Positions 34,146 to 48,238 are shown, counted from the first letter of the stretch. The stretch is 64,000 bases of DNA from Faecalibacterium sp. I3-3-89 (GCF_023347275.1 NZ_CP094468.1:372001-436000), one strand, 5' to 3'. Notes: a model not told the origin generated them from the letters alone. Numbers and translations are program-made.

Positions 34146-34896
34146 GGCCACTGTCCTGCGCCATGAGGTCATCGCGGAGGACATCCGCCTGCTGACCGTC
34201 CTCTGGCCGGACCGTGAGCACATCCCCCACGCCGGGCAGTTCTTCACCCTGCGTGCATGGGGCGCGGACGAAGCGCCCTTCCTTTCCCGGCCCATCAGTG
34301 TCCACAAGTGGGACGCCGAGACCCAGACCGTCGAGTTTCTGTACGCCGTCGTGGGCGAGGGCACCCGGAAGCTGACGGCCCTGATGCCGGGCGACAGCTT
34401 CCAGCTCACCGGCCCCATGGGCAACGGCTTCGATACGGCCGACCTGCTGAGCCGGTACAAGAAGATCGCCGTCGTGGGCGGCGGCATCGGCACCGCCCCC
34501 ATGTATCAGCTCACCCGTGAGCTGGCGGCGGGCGGGGTCAAGCCCGACGTCTTCTTCGGCTTCCGGGATAAGCCCTACTGCATGGAGGAATACCGCTCCA
34601 TTGCAAACAGCGTCAAGGTGTCTACGGACACCGGCGCGGTGGGCTTCCACGGCTTTGTCACCCAGCTGTACGACCCGGCAGATTATGACGTGGTGCTGGT
34701 CTGCGGCCCCACGGTCATGATGCGGAACGCTGCCCGCCTCTGCGCGGAGAAGGGCACCCCCTGCTTCGTCAGTCTGGAAAAGAAGATGGCCTGCGGCATC
34801 GGTGCCTGCCTCGGCTGCACCTGCGAGACCAGAAGCGGCGAGGGCAAGAGCGTATGCAAGAATGGCCCTGTGTTTGATGCAGCGGAGGTGTTCTGA
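34126..34896 (+). CDS. pyrK: dihydroorotate dehydrogenase electron-transfer subunit
   Basis: FAD/[2Fe-2S] subunit that links class 1B PyrD to NAD+. 256 residues. FAD domain with FLSRPISVHKWD, NAD-binding motif VVGGGIGTAP (about 118-127), and C-terminal [2Fe-2S] cysteines in KKMACGIGACLGCTCETR plus a final VCKNGPVF. ATG 34126 follows AGGAGG by nine bases. It begins 20 bases before the pyrF stop and its TGA overlaps the pyrD ATG (TGATG), so translation of the complex is coupled. Confidence 0.95.
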   Translation: MRAACCEATVLRHEVIAEDIRLLTVLWPDREHIPHAGQFFTLRAWGADEAPFLSRPISVHKWDAETQTVEFLYAVVGEGTRKLTALMPGDSFQLTGPMGNGFDTADLLSRYKKIAVVGGGIGTAPMYQLTRELAAGGVKPDVFFGFRDKPYCMEEYRSIANSVKVSTDTGAVGFHGFVTQLYDPADYDVVLVCGPTVMMRNAARLCAEKGTPCFVSLEKKMACGIGACLGCTCETRSGEGKSVCKNGPVFDAAEVF

Positions 34897-35813
34897 TGGC
34901 AGATCTGAAAACGAACCTGCTGGGCTTCACCATGAACAGCCCCATCATCGGGGCCTCGGGCACGGTGGGCTACGGCGTGGAATACGAAGAGCTGGCCGAT
35001 TTCTCGAAGATCGGCGGCATCTCGGGCAAGGGCCTGACCCTCTACGGCCAGTACGGCAACAAGGGCGAGCGGCTCTGGGAGACCCCCTCGGGCCTCATCA
35101 ACAGCATCGGTCTGCAGAACCCCGGCGTCCAGCACTTCATTGATGTGGAGCTGGGCGAGATGCTGGAGCTGAAGCAGAAGTATGGCACGGTGGCCATCGC
35201 CAACCTCGGCGGCCACAGCGAGGAAGAGTACGTCGAGGGTGCGGCCATGCTCAGCGAGAGCGGCGTGGACATCGTGGAGTTGAACATCTCCTGCCCCAAC
35301 GTCAAGGTGGGCGGCATGGCCTACGGCGTCAAGGCCGAGGCCGCCGGCGAGGTGGTGCGGATGGTCCGCGACGCCTGCAAGAAGCCCCTGATGGTCAAGC
35401 TCAGCCCGCAGGCCGAGAACATCCCCGCGATGTGCAAGGCGGTGGAGGCTGCGGGTGCAGACGCCATCAGCCTGACCAACACCTTTCAGGCCTGCGCCAT
35501 CGACCTCGAGAAGCGCCGCCCGGTGTTCGACAACATCTTCGCCGGTCTGTCCGGCCCGGCGGTGCGCCCCATCGCCCTGCGGATGGTCTGGCAGGCTGTC
35601 GGCGCAGTGAACATCCCGGTGGTGGGCCTCGGCGGCATCGCCACCGGCCGGGACGCACTGGAGTTCATCATGGCCGGTGCGGCGGCGGTGCAGGTGGGCG
35701 CAGCGAACTTTGCCAACCCCCGGGCGATGGAGACCATCGCCGAGGAGATGGCTGCATGGATGGACGCCCACGGCGTCCGGACGCTGGACGAGATCCGTGG
35801 TTGTGCACGCTGA
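34896..35813 (+). CDS. pyrD: dihydroorotate dehydrogenase, class 1B catalytic subunit
   Basis: FMN enzyme oxidising dihydroorotate to orotate with NAD+ via PyrK. 305 residues. GASGTVGYGVEYEE, SGKGLTLYGQYGNKGERLWETPSGLINSIGLQNPG (in parts), catalytic Cys in ELNISCPNVKVGG (about residue 131), MVKLSP, and flavin phosphate loop GGIATGRDALEFIMAGAAAVQVG. The pyrK neighbour confirms class 1B. No terminator follows; a new promoter starts before pyrE. Confidence 0.96.
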   Translation: MADLKTNLLGFTMNSPIIGASGTVGYGVEYEELADFSKIGGISGKGLTLYGQYGNKGERLWETPSGLINSIGLQNPGVQHFIDVELGEMLELKQKYGTVAIANLGGHSEEEYVEGAAMLSESGVDIVELNISCPNVKVGGMAYGVKAEAAGEVVRMVRDACKKPLMVKLSPQAENIPAMCKAVEAAGADAISLTNTFQACAIDLEKRRPVFDNIFAGLSGPAVRPIALRMVWQAVGAVNIPVVGLGGIATGRDALEFIMAGAAAVQVGAANFANPRAMETIAEEMAAWMDAHGVRTLDEIRGCAR

Positions 35814-35883
35814 GTGCATAAAATAAAGCTTAAACGCATAATGCCCGCAAATATTCATTAAATCTTAAAATTTGTGAATAAAT

Positions 35884-35912
35884 TTGCGTTTTGACAAAAT
35901 GCGTGGTACAAT
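35884..35912 (+). promoter_or_regulatory. internal promoter and dyad before pyrE
   Basis: TTGCGT (35884-35889), 17 bases, TACAAT (35907-35912). The spacer contains GCGTTTTG-A-CAAAATGC (35886-35902, one mismatched pair), which looks like an operator, placed where a repressor would block polymerase. Confidence 0.55.
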
Positions 35913-35956
35913 ACCGCATGAACGAAAACAACGGAACATAGAGAGGGAGAAATACC

Positions 35957-36550
35957 ATGAGTGAAGCACTTGAGATTCTGAAGAGCTGTGACGCATTTCT
36001 GGAGGGCCATTTCCTGCTTTCCTCCGGCCGCCATTCCAGCGCATACTGCCAGATGGCTTATCTGCAGCAGTACCCCGACCGCTGCGCCGAGGTCATGAAG
36101 GCCGTGGCCGATAAGATCAAGGAGATGGATGTGGACGTCATCGTCGGCCCGGCCATGGGCGGCATCGTCTACGCCTACGAGCTGGCCCGTCAGACCGGCA
36201 AGCGCGCCATCTTCACCGAGCGCGTGGACAACGTGATGATCCTGAAGCGCTTTGCCATCCATCCGGGTGAGAAGTGCCTCATCGCGGAGGACGTCGTGAC
36301 CACCGGCATCTCCTCTCTGGAGACCAAGCGCGTCATCGAAGAGGCAGGCGGCGTCTGCCTCGGCATCACCTGCGTGGTGGACCGCACCAAGCCCGAGGCT
36401 CCGTCCCCCATCCCCATCGTGGCAAGCGCCCTCAAGCTGGACCTGCCCAACTACGCCCCCGAGGAGTGCCCCATCTGCAAGGAGGGCAAGCTGCCTCTGG
36501 TGCATCTGGGCAGCCGCAAGATGAAGCAGGAAGCCAAGCAGACCCTGTAA
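35957..36550 (+). CDS. pyrE: orotate phosphoribosyltransferase
   Basis: Joins orotate and PRPP to give OMP, the substrate of PyrF. 197 residues. N-terminal LKSCDAFLEGHFLLSSGRHS, a PRPP-binding motif CLIAEDVVTTGISSLETKRVIEEAGG (in parts, about residues 108-133) and VGPAMGGIVYAYELAR. A C-terminal tail with CPICKEGK forms a single Cys pair, seen in some clostridial PyrE proteins. AGAGAGGGAG supplies the ribosome site. carA follows 31 bases later. Confidence 0.95.
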   Translation: MSEALEILKSCDAFLEGHFLLSSGRHSSAYCQMAYLQQYPDRCAEVMKAVADKIKEMDVDVIVGPAMGGIVYAYELARQTGKRAIFTERVDNVMILKRFAIHPGEKCLIAEDVVTTGISSLETKRVIEEAGGVCLGITCVVDRTKPEAPSPIPIVASALKLDLPNYAPEECPICKEGKLPLVHLGSRKMKQEAKQTL

Positions 36551-36581
36551 ACGCGCAGGCGTGTTGAAGCGAGGAGTATCT

Positions 36582-37691
36582 ATGAACGCATATCTTCTTT
36601 TGGCGAACGGTATGGTCTTTGCCGGCCAGTCGGTGGGCGCAGAGGGCGTCACCGTGGGCGAGGTCGTCTTTGCCACCGGTATGGTGGGCTTTCAGGAGAC
36701 CCTGACCGACCCCAGCTACTACGGCCAGATCATCACCCAGACCTATCCCCTCATCGGCAACTACGGCATGAACAAGGACGATATGGAGTCGGACCGGATC
36801 TGGGCCAAGGGCTACATCGTCCGCGAGGCCTGCAAGACCCCGTCCAACTGGCGCTGTGAGGAGACGCTGGACAGCTTTCTGAAGAAAAACAATACCATCG
36901 GCATCGAGGGCATCGACACCCGCCACCTCACCCGCATCATCCGGGAGAGCGGCGTCATGAACGGCGCCATCCTGACCACCTTCGACCCCGCCGACCCGGC
37001 CAACGCGGAGAAGACCGAGGCCCTGCTGGCAGACATCCGGGCCTACGCCGTTACCGACGCCGTCAAGAGCGTCACCTGCGCAAAGCCCGAGGTCTACAAC
37101 GAGAAGGGCGAGACCCACATCGTGCTGATGCACTACGGCTGCAAGCGGAACATCGTCCGCTGCCTCGTCAAGCGGGGCTGCAAGGTGACGGTCATGCCCG
37201 CCTTTGCCACCGCCGAGGAGGTCGCAGCTCTGGCCCCGGACGGCATCATGCTCTCCAACGGCCCCGGCGACCCCGCCGAGCCGGTGGAGGTCATCGAGAA
37301 CCTCAAGCAGATCTTTGAGCTGAACATCCCCACCTTTGGCATCTGCCTCGGCCATCAGCTCTCTGCACTGGCCGCCGGTGCCAAGACCATGAAGCTCAAG
37401 TACGGCCACCGCGGTGCCAACCAGCCCGTCACCGATTTTGAGTCGGGCCGCACCTTCATCACCAGCCAGAACCACGGCTATGCAGTCGTGGGCGACGAGC
37501 TGCCCGCCGAGATGGGCGAGGTGGCACAGGTGAACGCCAACGACGGCACCTGCGAGGGCATCAAGTACAAGAAGTGGAACTGCTTCACCGTCCAGTTCCA
37601 CCCCGAAGCCAACGGCGGCCCCAAGGACACCGAGTTCCTGTTCGACCGCTTCCTGAACAACGTCAAAGCAGCAAAGAAGGAGGCACGCTGA
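36582..37691 (+). CDS. carA: carbamoyl-phosphate synthase, small (glutaminase) subunit
   Basis: Hydrolyses glutamine and channels ammonia to CarB. 369 residues. N-terminal CPSase_sm domain (MNAYLLLANGMVFAGQSVG, EVVFATGMVGFQETLTDPSYYGQI in parts), GIDTRHLTRIIRESG, then a class I glutaminase: LSNGPGDPAEP, catalytic Cys in FGICLGHQLSALA (about residue 256), SQNHGY and FHPEANGGP with the His-Glu pair. ATG 36582 follows GAGGAG. carB starts two bases after its stop. Confidence 0.97.
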   Translation: MNAYLLLANGMVFAGQSVGAEGVTVGEVVFATGMVGFQETLTDPSYYGQIITQTYPLIGNYGMNKDDMESDRIWAKGYIVREACKTPSNWRCEETLDSFLKKNNTIGIEGIDTRHLTRIIRESGVMNGAILTTFDPADPANAEKTEALLADIRAYAVTDAVKSVTCAKPEVYNEKGETHIVLMHYGCKRNIVRCLVKRGCKVTVMPAFATAEEVAALAPDGIMLSNGPGDPAEPVEVIENLKQIFELNIPTFGICLGHQLSALAAGAKTMKLKYGHRGANQPVTDFESGRTFITSQNHGYAVVGDELPAEMGEVAQVNANDGTCEGIKYKKWNCFTVQFHPEANGGPKDTEFLFDRFLNNVKAAKKEAR

Positions 37692-37692
37692 A

Positions 37693-40600
37693 ATGCCTAA
37701 GGACCCCAGAATCAAAAAAGTGCTGGTCATCGGCTCCGGCCCCATCATCATCGGTCAGGCTGCTGAGTTCGACTACTCCGGCACGCAGGCGTGCCGCGCC
37801 CTGAAAGCAGAGGGCATCGAGACCGTTCTGCTCAACTCCAACCCCGCTACCATCATGACCGACCCCGACGTGGCCGACCATGTTTACATCGAGCCGATGA
37901 CCCTCGAGGTCGTGGAGCGCATCCTCGACATCGAGAAGCCCGACTCCGTGCTGCCCAACCTCGGCGGCCAGATGGGCCTGAACCTCTCCATGGAGCTGGC
38001 CCGCTCCGGCTACCTTGACCGCAGCGGCATCCGTCTGCTGGCCTGCAAGCCGGAGACCATCGACCGCGCCGAGGACCGTGAGCTGTTCAAGGAGACGATG
38101 GAGAAGCTGCATCAGCCCATCATCCCCTCCGAGGTCGTGGAGACGCTGGAGGACGCACTGGCCTGCGCCGACCGCATCGGCTACCCCGTCATTGTCCGCC
38201 CGGCCTTCACCATGGGCGGCACCGGCGGCGGCATCTGCGCGAACAAGGCAAAGCTCATTGAGATCGGCACCAACGGCCTCCGTCTTTCCCCCATCCACCA
38301 GATCCTTGTGGAAAAGTGCATCGCGGGCTGGAAAGAGATCGAGTATGAGGTCATGCGTGACCACAAGGGCAACGTCATCACCGTCTGTAACATGGAGAAC
38401 CTCGACCCCGTCGGCATCCACACCGGCGACTCTGTGGTCGTGGCTCCCTCCCAGACTCTGACCGACCACGAGTATCAGATGCTGCGCACCGCTGCGCTGG
38501 ACATCATCACCGAGCTGGGCATCGAGGGCGGCTGCAACTGTCAGTTCGCGCTCAAGCCCGACAGCTTCGACTACGCGGTCATCGAGGTCAACCCCCGTGT
38601 GTCCCGCTCCTCCGCGCTGGCCTCCAAGGCCACCGGTTACCCCATCGCCAAGGTGGCGACGAAGATCGCCATCGGCTACACGCTGGACGAGATCACCAAC
38701 GACGTCACCGGCAAGACCTGCGCCTGCTTCGAGCCTGCGCTGGACTACATCGTGGTCAAGTACCCGAAGTGGCCCTTCGATAAGTTCGTCTACGCCGACA
38801 AGTCTCTGGGCACCCAGATGATGGCCACCGGCGAGGTCATGAGCATCGGCAACAGCTTCGAGGCTGCCATGATGAAGGCCGTCTCCTCCATCGAGCTGGG
38901 AATGGACACCCTGACCCACAAGCCCTTCGAGGAGCTGAGCGATGAGGAGATCGTGGAGCATATGTATGTGCAGGACGCAGAGCGCGTCTTCTGCGTCTAC
39001 GAGGCCCTCAAGCGCGGCATCGACCACCAGACCATCTACCGCATCACCAAGATCGACTGGTGGTTCCTCGACAAGATGCAGCATCTGGCAGACCTCGAAA
39101 AGGGTCTGGCCAAGTGCGAGGGCGTCCTGACCGAGGCCCAGTACAGGGAAGCCAAGAAGTACGGCTTTCAGGATAAGACCATCAAGCGTCTGGCCAAGGT
39201 GGACAAGCTCCCCGTGGAGAACTACCGCGCCGGCTTCAAGATGGTCGATACCTGTGCTGCCGAGTTCTCGGCCAACACCCCTTACTTCTACTCCACCTAC
39301 GACGGCGACAACGAGGCCGCTGCATTCATCGCCGAGAAAGAGGCCAAGGCTGCCGCGCAGGGTGAGCCGAAAAAGAAGAAGGTCCTCGTCTTCGGCTCCG
39401 GCCCCATCCGCATCGGTCAGGGCATCGAGTTCGACTACTGCTCGGTCCATTGCGTCTGGACGCTGAAGAAGCACGGCTGTGAGGCCATTCTGGTCAACAA
39501 CAACCCGGAGACCGTCTCCACCGACTTTGACACCGGTGACCGCCTCTACTTCGACCCCCTGAACCCGGAGAGCGTGGACAACATCATCGCCACCGAGAAG
39601 CCCGACGCCTGCGTCGTCCAGTTCGGCGGCCAGACCGCCATCAAGCTGGCAAAGCATATGGACGAGATCGGTCTGCCCATCCTCGGCACCCCGGCGGATG
39701 CCATCGATGAGGCAGAGGACCGCGAGCGCTTCGACGAGCTGCTGGAGCGCTGCAACATCCCCCGCGCTCCCGGCCGCACCGTTTTTAATCTGGAAGAGGC
39801 ACTGGCCGCAGCCGACGAGATCGGTCTGCCCGTCCTGATGCGCCCCTCCTACGTCCTCGGCGGTCAGAACATGATCGTGGCCTACACCAAGGCGGACGTT
39901 ATCGAATATATGGGCGTCATCACCGAGCACGTCGATATGGACCACCCTGTCCTGCTGGATAAGTACATCATGGGCACCGAGTGCGAAGTGGACGCCATCT
40001 GCGACGGCGAAAACTACCTCATCCCCGGCATCATGGAGCAGGTGGAGCGCACCGGCGTCCACTCCGGCGACTCCATCTGTGTCTACCCGGCCCAGCATCT
40101 GACGCAGGCCGAGATCGACACGATGGTGGACTACACCGGCCGCTTTGCCCGGGAGCTGCACGTCACCGGTCTGGTCAACGTCCAGTATGCGGTCTCCAAC
40201 GGCAAGGTCTACGTCATCGAGGTCAACCCCCGTTCTTCCCGCACGGTGCCCTATATCTCCAAGGTCACAGGCGTCCCGATGGTCGATCTGGCCGTCCGCT
40301 GCTGCCTCGGCGAGAAGCTGACCGATATGGGCTACGGCACCGGCCTGCACCCCAATGCCCCCTATGTGGCTGTTAAGGTGCCTGTCTTCAGTTTTGAGAA
40401 GCTGCATGGCGTCGATACCCAGTTCGGCCCTGAGATGAAGTCCACCGGCGAGGTGCTGGGCATTGCGCCCAACTACCACGATGCCCTGCTCAAGGGCCTC
40501 ATCGGCGCGGGCTACACCTTCAAGACCCCCGGCCCGGCTTCCTGCTGCATCTTCACCGTGAAGGACAGCGACAAGCCCGAGTTCGTGGACATCGCGTGGA

Positions 40601-40944
40601 AGCTCAAGAGCATGGGCTATAAGCTCTACGGCACCTCCGGCACCTGCGCATGGCTCAACAAGCACATGGTGCCCTGCAATGAGGTGCGGAATATGTCCGG
40701 TGAAGCGCCGAATATCGTGGACCTTCTGCAGAGCGGTCTGGTGGACTATGTCTTCTCCACCAGCGCCAAGGGCCGCGACCCCAAGCGCGATTCTGTCCGC
40801 CTGCGCCGCAAGGCTGTGGAGTTGAGCATCCCCTGTATCACGGCTGTGGATACGGCCAATGCTCTGGTCAACTGCCTGCGCAGCGAGCACAGCATGAAGG
40901 ACATCCCGCTGGTGGATATTGCAACGCTGTATCATAAAAAATAA
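37693..40944 (+). CDS. carB: carbamoyl-phosphate synthase, large subunit
   Basis: Makes carbamoyl phosphate from ammonia, bicarbonate and two ATP, for pyrimidines and arginine. 1083 residues, full length. Two homologous halves: KKVLVIGSGPIIIGQAAEFDYSG (about 10-32) and KKVLVFGSGPIRIGQGIEFDY (about 563-583), each with an ATP-grasp domain (MGGTGGGICA; LGGQNMIVAY). A C-terminal MGS-like regulatory domain (about 940-1083) contains the effector site region, so UMP/IMP-type control is possible. An unrelated long antisense reading frame covers this gene but is a composition artefact. Confidence 0.98.
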   Translation: MPKDPRIKKVLVIGSGPIIIGQAAEFDYSGTQACRALKAEGIETVLLNSNPATIMTDPDVADHVYIEPMTLEVVERILDIEKPDSVLPNLGGQMGLNLSMELARSGYLDRSGIRLLACKPETIDRAEDRELFKETMEKLHQPIIPSEVVETLEDALACADRIGYPVIVRPAFTMGGTGGGICANKAKLIEIGTNGLRLSPIHQILVEKCIAGWKEIEYEVMRDHKGNVITVCNMENLDPVGIHTGDSVVVAPSQTLTDHEYQMLRTAALDIITELGIEGGCNCQFALKPDSFDYAVIEVNPRVSRSSALASKATGYPIAKVATKIAIGYTLDEITNDVTGKTCACFEPALDYIVVKYPKWPFDKFVYADKSLGTQMMATGEVMSIGNSFEAAMMKAVSSIELGMDTLTHKPFEELSDEEIVEHMYVQDAERVFCVYEALKRGIDHQTIYRITKIDWWFLDKMQHLADLEKGLAKCEGVLTEAQYREAKKYGFQDKTIKRLAKVDKLPVENYRAGFKMVDTCAAEFSANTPYFYSTYDGDNEAAAFIAEKEAKAAAQGEPKKKKVLVFGSGPIRIGQGIEFDYCSVHCVWTLKKHGCEAILVNNNPETVSTDFDTGDRLYFDPLNPESVDNIIATEKPDACVVQFGGQTAIKLAKHMDEIGLPILGTPADAIDEAEDRERFDELLERCNIPRAPGRTVFNLEEALAAADEIGLPVLMRPSYVLGGQNMIVAYTKADVIEYMGVITEHVDMDHPVLLDKYIMGTECEVDAICDGENYLIPGIMEQVERTGVHSGDSICVYPAQHLTQAEIDTMVDYTGRFARELHVTGLVNVQYAVSNGKVYVIEVNPRSSRTVPYISKVTGVPMVDLAVRCCLGEKLTDMGYGTGLHPNAPYVAVKVPVFSFEKLHGVDTQFGPEMKSTGEVLGIAPNYHDALLKGLIGAGYTFKTPGPASCCIFTVKDSDKPEFVDIAWKLKSMGYKLYGTSGTCAWLNKHMVPCNEVRNMSGEAPNIVDLLQSGLVDYVFSTSAKGRDPKRDSVRLRRKAVELSIPCITAVDTANALVNCLRSEHSMKDIPLVDIATLYHKK

Positions 40945-40986
40945 ACACACTCCGCTACTTCGTGCGCAAAAATATACCGTTTGTGC

Positions 40987-41019
40987 GCAGCCCCTCGTAA
41001 TGAGGGGCTGCATTTGTTA
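40987..41019 (+). terminator. terminator after carB
   Basis: Perfect ten-pair stem (40987-40996 with 41002-41011), followed by the weak T-tract ATTTGTT. Confidence 0.65.
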
Positions 41020-41083
41020 TACTCAACAACGCAAAATTTGCCAAAAGACGTTACTTTTGGACGTTCCAGGAGGATATAGATAC

Positions 41084-41392
41084 ATGACTCGTTCCCAGAT
41101 GATCGAAACTGTGGCACGCAAGACCGGCTTCACCGAAGCGCAGGTCGAGACCACGATGGACGCACTGTTTGACCAGATCGCCGATTGCCTGCGTGCCGAC
41201 GAAAAGGTCACTATCGCTGGCTTTGGCCGCTTCGAGATGCGTCCCCGCAAGCCAAAGGCATACACCAACCCCAAGACCAAGGTCTCCAGCCGTCTGGAGT
41301 CTACCTCTATCCCCGGCTTCAAGGCCAGCGGCCGTTTCAAGCAGAAGCTTGAGGCAGGCCGTGCCGCAAAGAGCGTCGAAGAGACCGCCTGA
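41084..41392 (+). CDS. HU-family DNA-binding protein
   Basis: Nucleoid protein of 102 residues that bends DNA as a dimer. MTRSQMIETVARKTGFTEAQVETTMDALFDQI is the helical dimer part, VTIAGFGRFEMRPRKPKAYTNPKT the beta arm leading to the IPGFKASGRFKQKL end. AGGAGGATATAGATAC precedes ATG 41084. A C-terminal extension (EAGRAAKSVEETA) goes slightly past the 90-residue minimum. HU versus IHF-like subtype cannot be settled; the single copy here is more like HU. Confidence 0.93.
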   Translation: MTRSQMIETVARKTGFTEAQVETTMDALFDQIADCLRADEKVTIAGFGRFEMRPRKPKAYTNPKTKVSSRLESTSIPGFKASGRFKQKLEAGRAAKSVEETA

Positions 41393-41408
41393 TAGAACAT
41401 AACGCGCA

Positions 41409-41445
41409 AGCGCTGCATCCTTGACTCGGGATGCGGCGCTTTTTT
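41409..41445 (+). terminator. HU gene terminator
   Basis: Stem AGCGCTGCATCC with GGATGCGGCGCT (one T·G wobble), then six T. Confidence 0.85.
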
Positions 41446-41446
41446 G

Positions 41447-41475
41447 CTGACAGAATGCGATTTTCATGGTATACT
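41447..41475 (+). promoter_or_regulatory. promoter of the DEAD-box helicase gene
   Basis: CTGACA (41447-41452), 17 bases, TATACT (41470-41475). It leaves an 80-base 5' UTR, as common for cold-regulated helicase genes. Confidence 0.7.
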
Positions 41476-41554
41476 GGGCATATCATCACGAAAAGCGGCC
41501 CCCAGAGGGCATTGCGCAGAAGAAAAACGAAAAAGGAACGGAGTAGAAGGATCC

Positions 41555-42742
41555 ATGCTTTACAGCGAGTTACAGTGCAGCGAGGCCATCCATAAGGCCG
41601 TAGAGCGGATGGGCTTTGCGGAAATGACCGAGGTGCAGGAAAAGACCATCCCCGTCATGCTGGCCGGGCGCGACGTCATCGCCAAAGCCCCCACGGGCAC
41701 CGGCAAGACCTGCGCCTTCGGCATCCCGGTGGCGGAGCACATCGACCCCGCCCTCAAGGCCCCGCAGGCCGTCATTCTGGCCCCGACCCGTGAGCTGGCG
41801 CAGCAGATCGCCGAGGAACTGGCCGAGCTGACCTATTTCATGCCGGAAGTGCAGGTGGTCTGCGTCTACGGCGGCGCAAATATGGAAAAGCAGGCCAAAC
41901 GCCTCGCCGAGGGCTGCCAGATCGTCGTGGCGACTCCGGGCCGCCTCATGGATCACTACAAGCACCACAGCATCGACCTCGACCATGTGACGCAGGTGGT
42001 GCTGGATGAGGCCGATGAGATGCTGAATATGGGCTTTTATAAGGACGTGCGGCACATCATCGGACTGATGAAGGCCCGCAAGTCCCTCTCCATGTTCTCG
42101 GCCACCATCAGCCGGGAGGTGATGGACATCGGCTGGATGTATCAGAAGGACGCCGAAGAGATCACCGTCCAGCCCAAGGAAGAGAGCCAGCCGAAGATCA
42201 CTCAATATATGCTGGAGACCTCCGGCCGCAATAAACTGTCGGACTTGGCGCAGATCATCATTGGGGAGGGCTATAAGCGGGTCATGGTGTTCTGCGACAC
42301 CAAATTCAATACGGCGGCGCTGGCGAACCAGCTGGCCCGGCTGAACTTCTCGGTGGACTGCCTTCACGGCGACCTCTCCCAGAGTGAGCGCAACCGTATC
42401 ATGCAGAATTTCCGGGATGGAAAACTGAACGTGCTGGTGGCTACCGATGTGGCGGCCCGTGGCATCGACGTCTCGGATGTGGATGCGGTCATCAACTACG
42501 ATGTCCCCGGTGACAACGAGCACTATACCCACCGCATCGGCCGCACCGGCCGCGCAAAGAAGGAGGGCGTGAGCTATCTGTTCTATGTGCCGGAGGAGAA
42601 GAAGCGGGTGCAGGAGCTGCTGCGTCTGACCCGCAATACGGATCTGTGCACGCCGGTGCATTTCGATTTCAATCATGAGCATATCGTGGTGGAAAAAAAG
42701 CAGGACAGCGCCGACCGGTTCCAGATCAAGTGCTATTTCTGA
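41555..42742 (+). CDS. DEAD-box RNA helicase
   Basis: ATP-dependent RNA remodelling enzyme, 395 residues, two RecA domains: Q-motif MTEVQEKTIP, motif I APTGTGKT, Ia PTRELAQQ, motif II VVLDEADEML (DEAD), motif III FSAT, then motifs IV-VI including VATDVAARGIDV and HRIGRTGRAKK. No C-terminal RNA-binding extension follows (short tail after residue 375), unlike DbpA/CshA, so specificity must come from partners. AGAAGGATCC precedes ATG 41555. Likely roles are ribosome assembly or mRNA decay. Confidence 0.95.
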   Translation: MLYSELQCSEAIHKAVERMGFAEMTEVQEKTIPVMLAGRDVIAKAPTGTGKTCAFGIPVAEHIDPALKAPQAVILAPTRELAQQIAEELAELTYFMPEVQVVCVYGGANMEKQAKRLAEGCQIVVATPGRLMDHYKHHSIDLDHVTQVVLDEADEMLNMGFYKDVRHIIGLMKARKSLSMFSATISREVMDIGWMYQKDAEEITVQPKEESQPKITQYMLETSGRNKLSDLAQIIIGEGYKRVMVFCDTKFNTAALANQLARLNFSVDCLHGDLSQSERNRIMQNFRDGKLNVLVATDVAARGIDVSDVDAVINYDVPGDNEHYTHRIGRTGRAKKEGVSYLFYVPEEKKRVQELLRLTRNTDLCTPVHFDFNHEHIVVEKKQDSADRFQIKCYF

Positions 42743-42763
42743 TGAGAGAATAAAACAGGAAAC

Positions 42764-42816
42764 AGAGCGGGTGTTTTTTGGGGCAGAAAGCCCTGAAAGT
42801 GCCCGCTCTGCTTTTA
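42764..42816 (+). terminator. helicase gene terminator
   Basis: AGAGCGGG (42764-42771) pairs with CCCGCTCT (42802-42809) over a long loop, then CTTTTAT. Confidence 0.75.
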
Positions 42817-42921
42817 TATTATAATAAGGAAGAACGAAAGCAAAAAACAGGTCAAAACGCCGCGAAAAACTGGTGAAAAAGTGCAAAGGCGAAAAAAGAG
42901 CAAAAAACTTGTAAAAAAGGC

Positions 42922-42950
42922 TTGCAAAGTGGGCGGTGATGTGGTATTAT
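42922..42950 (+). promoter_or_regulatory. rrn promoter P1
   Basis: TTGCAA (42922-42927), 17 bases, TATTAT (42945-42950). Confidence 0.78.
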
Positions 42951-43110
42951 ACTTGAGCGCCAAGCGCTGAGACAAAAGAATGACTTCCGAGACTCAGCTA
43001 GAAGTAAAGCGAAAAGAACCAATAGACGCGAGAAAGTCCGGCAGGAATGCGAGAGACTTTCGAGACGCTCCAAGTTCGGTAAGAAACGAAAAACTTCGAA
43101 AAAATAAAGC

Positions 43111-43139
43111 TTGACAAAAAACCACTTCTGTGGTAAAAT
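43111..43139 (+). promoter_or_regulatory. rrn promoter P2
   Basis: TTGACA (43111-43116), 17 bases, TAAAAT (43134-43139). The leader between here and 16S (about 195 bases) has no gene. Tandem promoters are normal for rRNA operons. Confidence 0.85.
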
Positions 43140-43334
43140 AATCAAGTCGTCAGCCGCTCGGTTGAGGCGCTACAGGACCTTGAAAATTGAACAATATCGA
43201 AAAACTTGTAACGGAACCTATTTTCGTGTTGGAAAAACACGTTAAACAATTCCAAACAAAGTAATTCACACAGGACGCAAGCGATTGCGTGCTGAGCGAA
43301 GAGAGATTTAACACTTTTTAAGTGATAAATATCA

Positions 43335-47953
<4,619 letters not shown>

Positions 47954-48078
47954 CAATTCGCTTGAGACTCTTAGAGTCAACGAAAAAATGTAAGCAGTGA
48001 TTATTCAGTTTTGAAGGCACGTCCTTCTAAAAATACTGGACAGATACACAGAAATGTGATATACTGTGTCAGTTATAT

Positions 48079-48197
48079 GGTCGGTGACGATGACGGTGAG
48101 GTTCCACCTGTTCCCATTCCGAACACAGCAGTTAAGCTCACTCGTGCCCAAGATAGTTAGCTGGAAACGGCTTGTGAAAATAGGTAGTCGCCGACTT
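48079..48197 (+). rRNA. 5S ribosomal RNA
   Basis: About 119 bases with GGTTCCACCTGTTCCCATTCCGAACA core (read in parts) and a terminal stem GTCGGTGAC/GTCGCCGAC. Ends approximate. Confidence 0.92.
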
Positions 48198-48204
48198 GAA
48201 TATG

Positions 48205-48238
48205 CCGCTCTGAGGGTTCTCAGGGCGGTTTTCTTTTT
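48205..48238 (+). terminator. rrn operon terminator T1
   Basis: CCGCTCTGAG pairs with CTCAGGGCGG (48205-48214 with 48219-48228), then a TTTTCTTTTT tail. Confidence 0.9.

Noticed and set aside
35918..35941. Seven-residue open frame before pyrE
   Set aside because: No ribosome site and no terminator after it; likely chance.
37663..41013. 1116-codon open frame on the minus strand opposite carB
   Set aside because: It mirrors a well-supported carB gene, has a low-complexity Gly/Ala/His/Leu composition and no ribosome site or known domain; long antisense frames are expected in high-GC codon-biased genes.
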